DNA of 8,102 nt from Betaproteobacteria bacterium (GTDB lineage: Bacteria; Pseudomonadota; Gammaproteobacteria; Burkholderiales; Thiobacillaceae). Under the pieces are notes generated by a model. That model searched no databases, had not been told where the DNA came from, and worked only from the letters and a program-made list of their open reading frames with translations. Shown one piece after another: positions 5,368 to 8,102 of this stretch. The stretch spans positions 1 through 8,102 of the forward strand of contig VGVU01000056.1 in the NCBI GenBank assembly GCA_016873905.1, read 5' to 3'. A program made the position numbers and the translations under genes. Each line of letters begins with the position of its first letter. The stretch's first letter is position 1.

Positions 5368-7305
5368 ATGGGCAAGATTATTGGTATTGACCTCGGCACC
5401 ACCAACTCCTGCGTCTCGGTCATGGAGGGCGGTAAGTACAAGGTGATTGAAAACGCAGAAGGTACGCGTACCACGCCATCCATCGTCGCGTACGCTGAAG
5501 ATGGCGAGATCTTGTGCGGCGCACCGGCCAAGCGCCAGGCCGTTACCAACCCCCGCAACACCCTTTATGCGGTGAAGCGTCTGATCGGTCGCCGCTTTGA
5601 GGAAAAAGAGGTGCAGAAGGACATCGACCTGATGCCCTACAAGATCGTCAAGGCCGACAACGGCGATGCCTGGGTCGAAGTGCGCGACAAGAAGATGGCG
5701 CCGCCGCAGGTTTCCGCTGAGGTCTTGCGCAAGATGAAAAAGACGGCCGAGGATTATCTGGGTGAAGAAGTGACCGAGGCGGTCATCACCGTGCCGGCCT
5801 ATTTCAATGACTCGCAGCGTCAGGCGACCAAGGATGCCGGTCGCATTGCCGGCCTTGAGGTCAAGCGCATCATCAACGAACCGACGGCTGCGGCGCTCGC
5901 CTTCGGCATGGACAAGAAGGAAGGCGATCGCAAGATCGCGGTGTTCGACCTGGGCGGCGGCACCTTCGATATCTCCATCATCGAGATCAACGAGATCGAC
6001 GGCGAGCACCAGTTCGAGGTGCTGTCCACCAACGGCGACACCTTCTTGGGCGGTGAGGATTTTGACCAGCGCCTGATCGACTACATCATCGACGAGTTCA
6101 AGAAGGAGCAGGGCGTTGATCTGAAGAAGGATGTGCTCGCCCTGCAACGCCTGAAAGAGGCGGCGGAGAAGGCGAAGATCGAGTTGTCGTCTGCGACCCA
6201 GACCGAGATCAACCTGCCCTATATCACGGCCGATGCCTCGGGCCCGAAGCACCTGGTTCTGAAACTCACCCGCGCCAAGTTCGAGGCCCTGGTTGAGGAT
6301 CTGGTCGAGCGCACCATTGCGCCGTGCAAGATCGCCATCAAGGATGCCGGCATCAGTGTGGGCAACATCGACGATGTCATTCTGGTCGGTGGCCAGACTC
6401 GCATGCCCAAGGTGCAAGAGAAGGTCAAGGAATTCTTCGGCAAGGAAGCGCGCCGCGATGTGAATCCGGATGAGGCCGTGGCCGTGGGCGCGGCCATTCA
6501 GGGCGGCGTGTTGCAGGGCGATGTCACGGATGTGTTGCTGCTGGATGTGACGCCGCTGTCGCTGGGTATCGAGACCCTGGGTGGCGTCATGACCAAGCTG
6601 GTGGTCAAGAACACCACCATCCCGACCCGCGCATCGCAGGTCTTCTCGACCGCCGACGATAATCAGAACGCTGTCACCATCCATGTGTTGCAGGGTGAGC
6701 GCGAGATGGCCTCGGGCAACAAGAGCCTGGGCCAATTCAATCTGTCCGATATTCCGCCGGCGCCGCGTGGCATGCCGCAGATCGAGGTCTCGTTCGATAT
6801 TGATGCCAACGGCATCCTGCATGTTTCGGCCAAGGACAAGGGCACCGGCAAGGAGGCGAAGATCACCATCAAGGCGAACTCTGGCTTGTCGGATGACGAG
6901 ATCAAGAAGATGGTGCAGGACGCCGAGTTGAACGCGGCCGAGGACCACAAGGCCTTTGAACTGGCGACCGCTCGCAACCAGTGCGACAGCCTGATTCACA
7001 GCGCCAAGAAGGCCCTCAAGGAGGGCGGCGACAAGGTGACGGCTGAAGAAAAGACGGCAATCGAGGCGGCGATCGAGGCGGCTGAAAAGGCCATGAAGGA
7101 CGGCGACAAGGAGGAGATTGAGGCCAAGACCCAGGCCTTGTCCGAGGCCAGCCACAAACTGGCTGAAAAGATGTACGCCGAGCAATCCGCCGCGGGTGCA
7201 GCCGGTGGCTGCGGGACCTGTGGCGCAGATGAGCCCTGCGGTAGCGACAAGAAGGCCGACGATGTGGTGGACGCCGAGTTTGAAGAAGTGAAGGACAAGA
7301 AATAA
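5368..7305 (+). CDS. dnaK: Molecular chaperone DnaK (Hsp70)
   Basis: ATP-driven chaperone that binds exposed hydrophobic segments and, in gammaproteobacteria, also restrains sigma-32. The 645 residues comprise a nucleotide-binding domain (1-385) with phosphate loop GIDLGTTNSC (6-15), K70, P143, R151 and the GGGTFD loop with T199. The linker DVLLLDVTP (388-396) is intact. The substrate-binding beta domain (about 394-505) includes V436, and a helical lid ends in the EEVKDKK tail. The key positions carry E. coli numbering. The tail is unusual: just before the acidic end it has a glycine-rich run with C615, C618 and C624, where enteric DnaK is rich in A, G, Q and N. AAGGA seven bases before ATG 5368 is a good ribosome-binding site. 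It has its own promoter and is followed six bases later by dnaJ. Confidence 0.98.
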   Translation: MGKIIGIDLGTTNSCVSVMEGGKYKVIENAEGTRTTPSIVAYAEDGEILCGAPAKRQAVTNPRNTLYAVKRLIGRRFEEKEVQKDIDLMPYKIVKADNGDAWVEVRDKKMAPPQVSAEVLRKMKKTAEDYLGEEVTEAVITVPAYFNDSQRQATKDAGRIAGLEVKRIINEPTAAALAFGMDKKEGDRKIAVFDLGGGTFDISIIEINEIDGEHQFEVLSTNGDTFLGGEDFDQRLIDYIIDEFKKEQGVDLKKDVLALQRLKEAAEKAKIELSSATQTEINLPYITADASGPKHLVLKLTRAKFEALVEDLVERTIAPCKIAIKDAGISVGNIDDVILVGGQTRMPKVQEKVKEFFGKEARRDVNPDEAVAVGAAIQGGVLQGDVTDVLLLDVTPLSLGIETLGGVMTKLVVKNTTIPTRASQVFSTADDNQNAVTIHVLQGEREMASGNKSLGQFNLSDIPPAPRGMPQIEVSFDIDANGILHVSAKDKGTGKEAKITIKANSGLSDDEIKKMVQDAELNAAEDHKAFELATARNQCDSLIHSAKKALKEGGDKVTAEEKTAIEAAIEAAEKAMKDGDKEEIEAKTQALSEASHKLAEKMYAEQSAAGAAGGCGTCGADEPCGSDKKADDVVDAEFEEVKDKK

Positions 7306-7311
7306 GCCTTC

Positions 7312-8102
7312 ATGTCTAAACGCGACTACTACGAAGTCCTCGGGCTCCATAAGGGAGCCTCCGAAGACGAGATCAAGAAGGCCTTCAAAAAGCTGGCGAT
7401 GAAGTATCACCCGGACCGCAATCAGGGTGACAAGACGGCTGAGGATAAGTTCAAGGAGGTCAAGGAGGCCTACGAGGTTCTTTCCGATGCCGGCAAGCGA
7501 GGGGCCTATGACCAGTACGGACACGCCGGGCTGAACCCCAATATGGGGGGCGGTCCCGGTGCGGCTGGATTCGGCAATTTCGGTGATGCCTTCTCGGACA
7601 TCTTTGGCGATCTTTTTGGTGCGGGCGGTGGCCGGCAGGGTGGCCAGGGCGTGTATCGCGGGGCTGACCTGCGCTACAACCTGGAGCTGTCGCTGGAAGA
7701 GGCCGCACGCGGGACTGAGACCAAGATCCGCATTCCGGTGATGGTCGAATGCGGCACTTGTCATGGCTCGGGTGCCAAGGCAGGTAGCAAGCCGACGACC
7801 TGTCCGACCTGTCAGGGTCATGGTCAGGTGCGCATGCAGCAGGGCTTCTTTTCAGTCCAACAAACCTGTCCGCGCTGTCATGGCAGCGGCAAGATCATCA
7901 CCGACCCGTGCCATACCTGTCACGGCGAAGGTCGCGTCAAGCAACACAAGACGCTCTCGGTGCGGATCCCGGCCGGGGTGGACGAGGGCGATCGCATCCG
8001 CCTTGCCGGCGAGGGCGAGGCCGGCGTTCACGGCGGCCCACCGGGTGACCTGTTCGTTCAGGTGCATCTCAAGCCCCATGCCGTCTTTACCCGCGAAGGG
8101 GG
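7312..8102 (+). CDS. dnaJ: Chaperone DnaJ (Hsp40), 5' part, cut by window edge
   Basis: Type I J-protein that delivers clients to DnaK and stimulates its ATPase. The 263 visible codons give the J domain (1-70) with HPD at 33-35, then a Gly/Phe region (about 71-112) with DAFSDIFGDLFG. The zinc-finger region has all four CxxCxGxG repeats (C147/C150, C164/C167, C186/C189, C200/C203), and the first part of the client-binding C-terminal domain follows. A full family member is about 375 residues, so roughly 110 are missing at the right edge. The N-terminus MSKRDYYEVLG matches family starts. It begins six bases after the dnaK stop and has no Shine-Dalgarno sequence at proper distance, so translation probably depends on ribosomes leaving dnaK. 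Confidence 0.97.
   Translation, partial: MSKRDYYEVLGLHKGASEDEIKKAFKKLAMKYHPDRNQGDKTAEDKFKEVKEAYEVLSDAGKRGAYDQYGHAGLNPNMGGGPGAAGFGNFGDAFSDIFGDLFGAGGGRQGGQGVYRGADLRYNLELSLEEAARGTETKIRIPVMVECGTCHGSGAKAGSKPTTCPTCQGHGQVRMQQGFFSVQQTCPRCHGSGKIITDPCHTCHGEGRVKQHKTLSVRIPAGVDEGDRIRLAGEGEAGVHGGPPGDLFVQVHLKPHAVFTREG

Noticed and set aside
5344..7821. Open frame of 825 codons on the minus strand across dnaK and dnaJ
   Set aside because: It is fully antisense to dnaK and the start of dnaJ, both clearly real with intact motifs. Long antisense frames opposite dnaK are a known effect of its codon use in GC-rich genomes. The translation has no recognisable domain.

Overview
The window is a high-GC chromosomal segment from a proteobacterium, most likely a gammaproteobacterium. 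Three things point there: the divergent rne / rluC pair, an rluC - HAD phosphatase - short S49 peptidase cluster as known from Pseudomonas and relatives, and a Rof-type Rho inhibitor. I cannot name the genus from sequence alone. There are no mobile elements, tRNAs, rRNAs or CRISPR arrays. It is a core housekeeping region and I see no new multi-gene system; the interesting content is regulatory and in protein details.

Layout. Positions 1-1398 (minus strand) hold the first 466 codons of ribonuclease E, running off the left edge. A 497-base divergent spacer (1399-1895) follows. It carries strong potential RNA hairpins just upstream of rne, one of which covers the rne Shine-Dalgarno sequence, plus weaker dyads and low-confidence promoter candidates. 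From 1896 rightwards, a tightly packed plus-strand unit encodes RluC (23S rRNA pseudouridine synthase), a HAD phosphatase (GTG start, 4-base overlap), an S49 signal-peptide-peptidase-like protease (3-base gap) and Rof (TGATG junction). This unit ends at an intrinsic terminator at 4652-4684.

Directly after the terminator lies a consensus-grade sigma-32 heat-shock promoter (4696-4723) driving grpE. grpE is followed by dnaK and the 5' part of dnaJ (cut by the right edge after 263 codons). dnaK has its own upstream promoter, which reads both as a sigma-32 site and as a good sigma-70 site sharing the same -35 bases. DnaK ends in the usual acidic EEVKDKK tail but has an unusual three-cysteine glycine-rich stretch just before it.

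Functionally the left part deals with RNA (RNase E decay and processing, rRNA modification, control of Rho termination) and membrane proteolysis. The right part is the DnaK chaperone machine: DnaK, its nucleotide exchange factor GrpE and its J-protein. The two halves are separated by terminator plus heat-shock promoter and are probably regulated independently.
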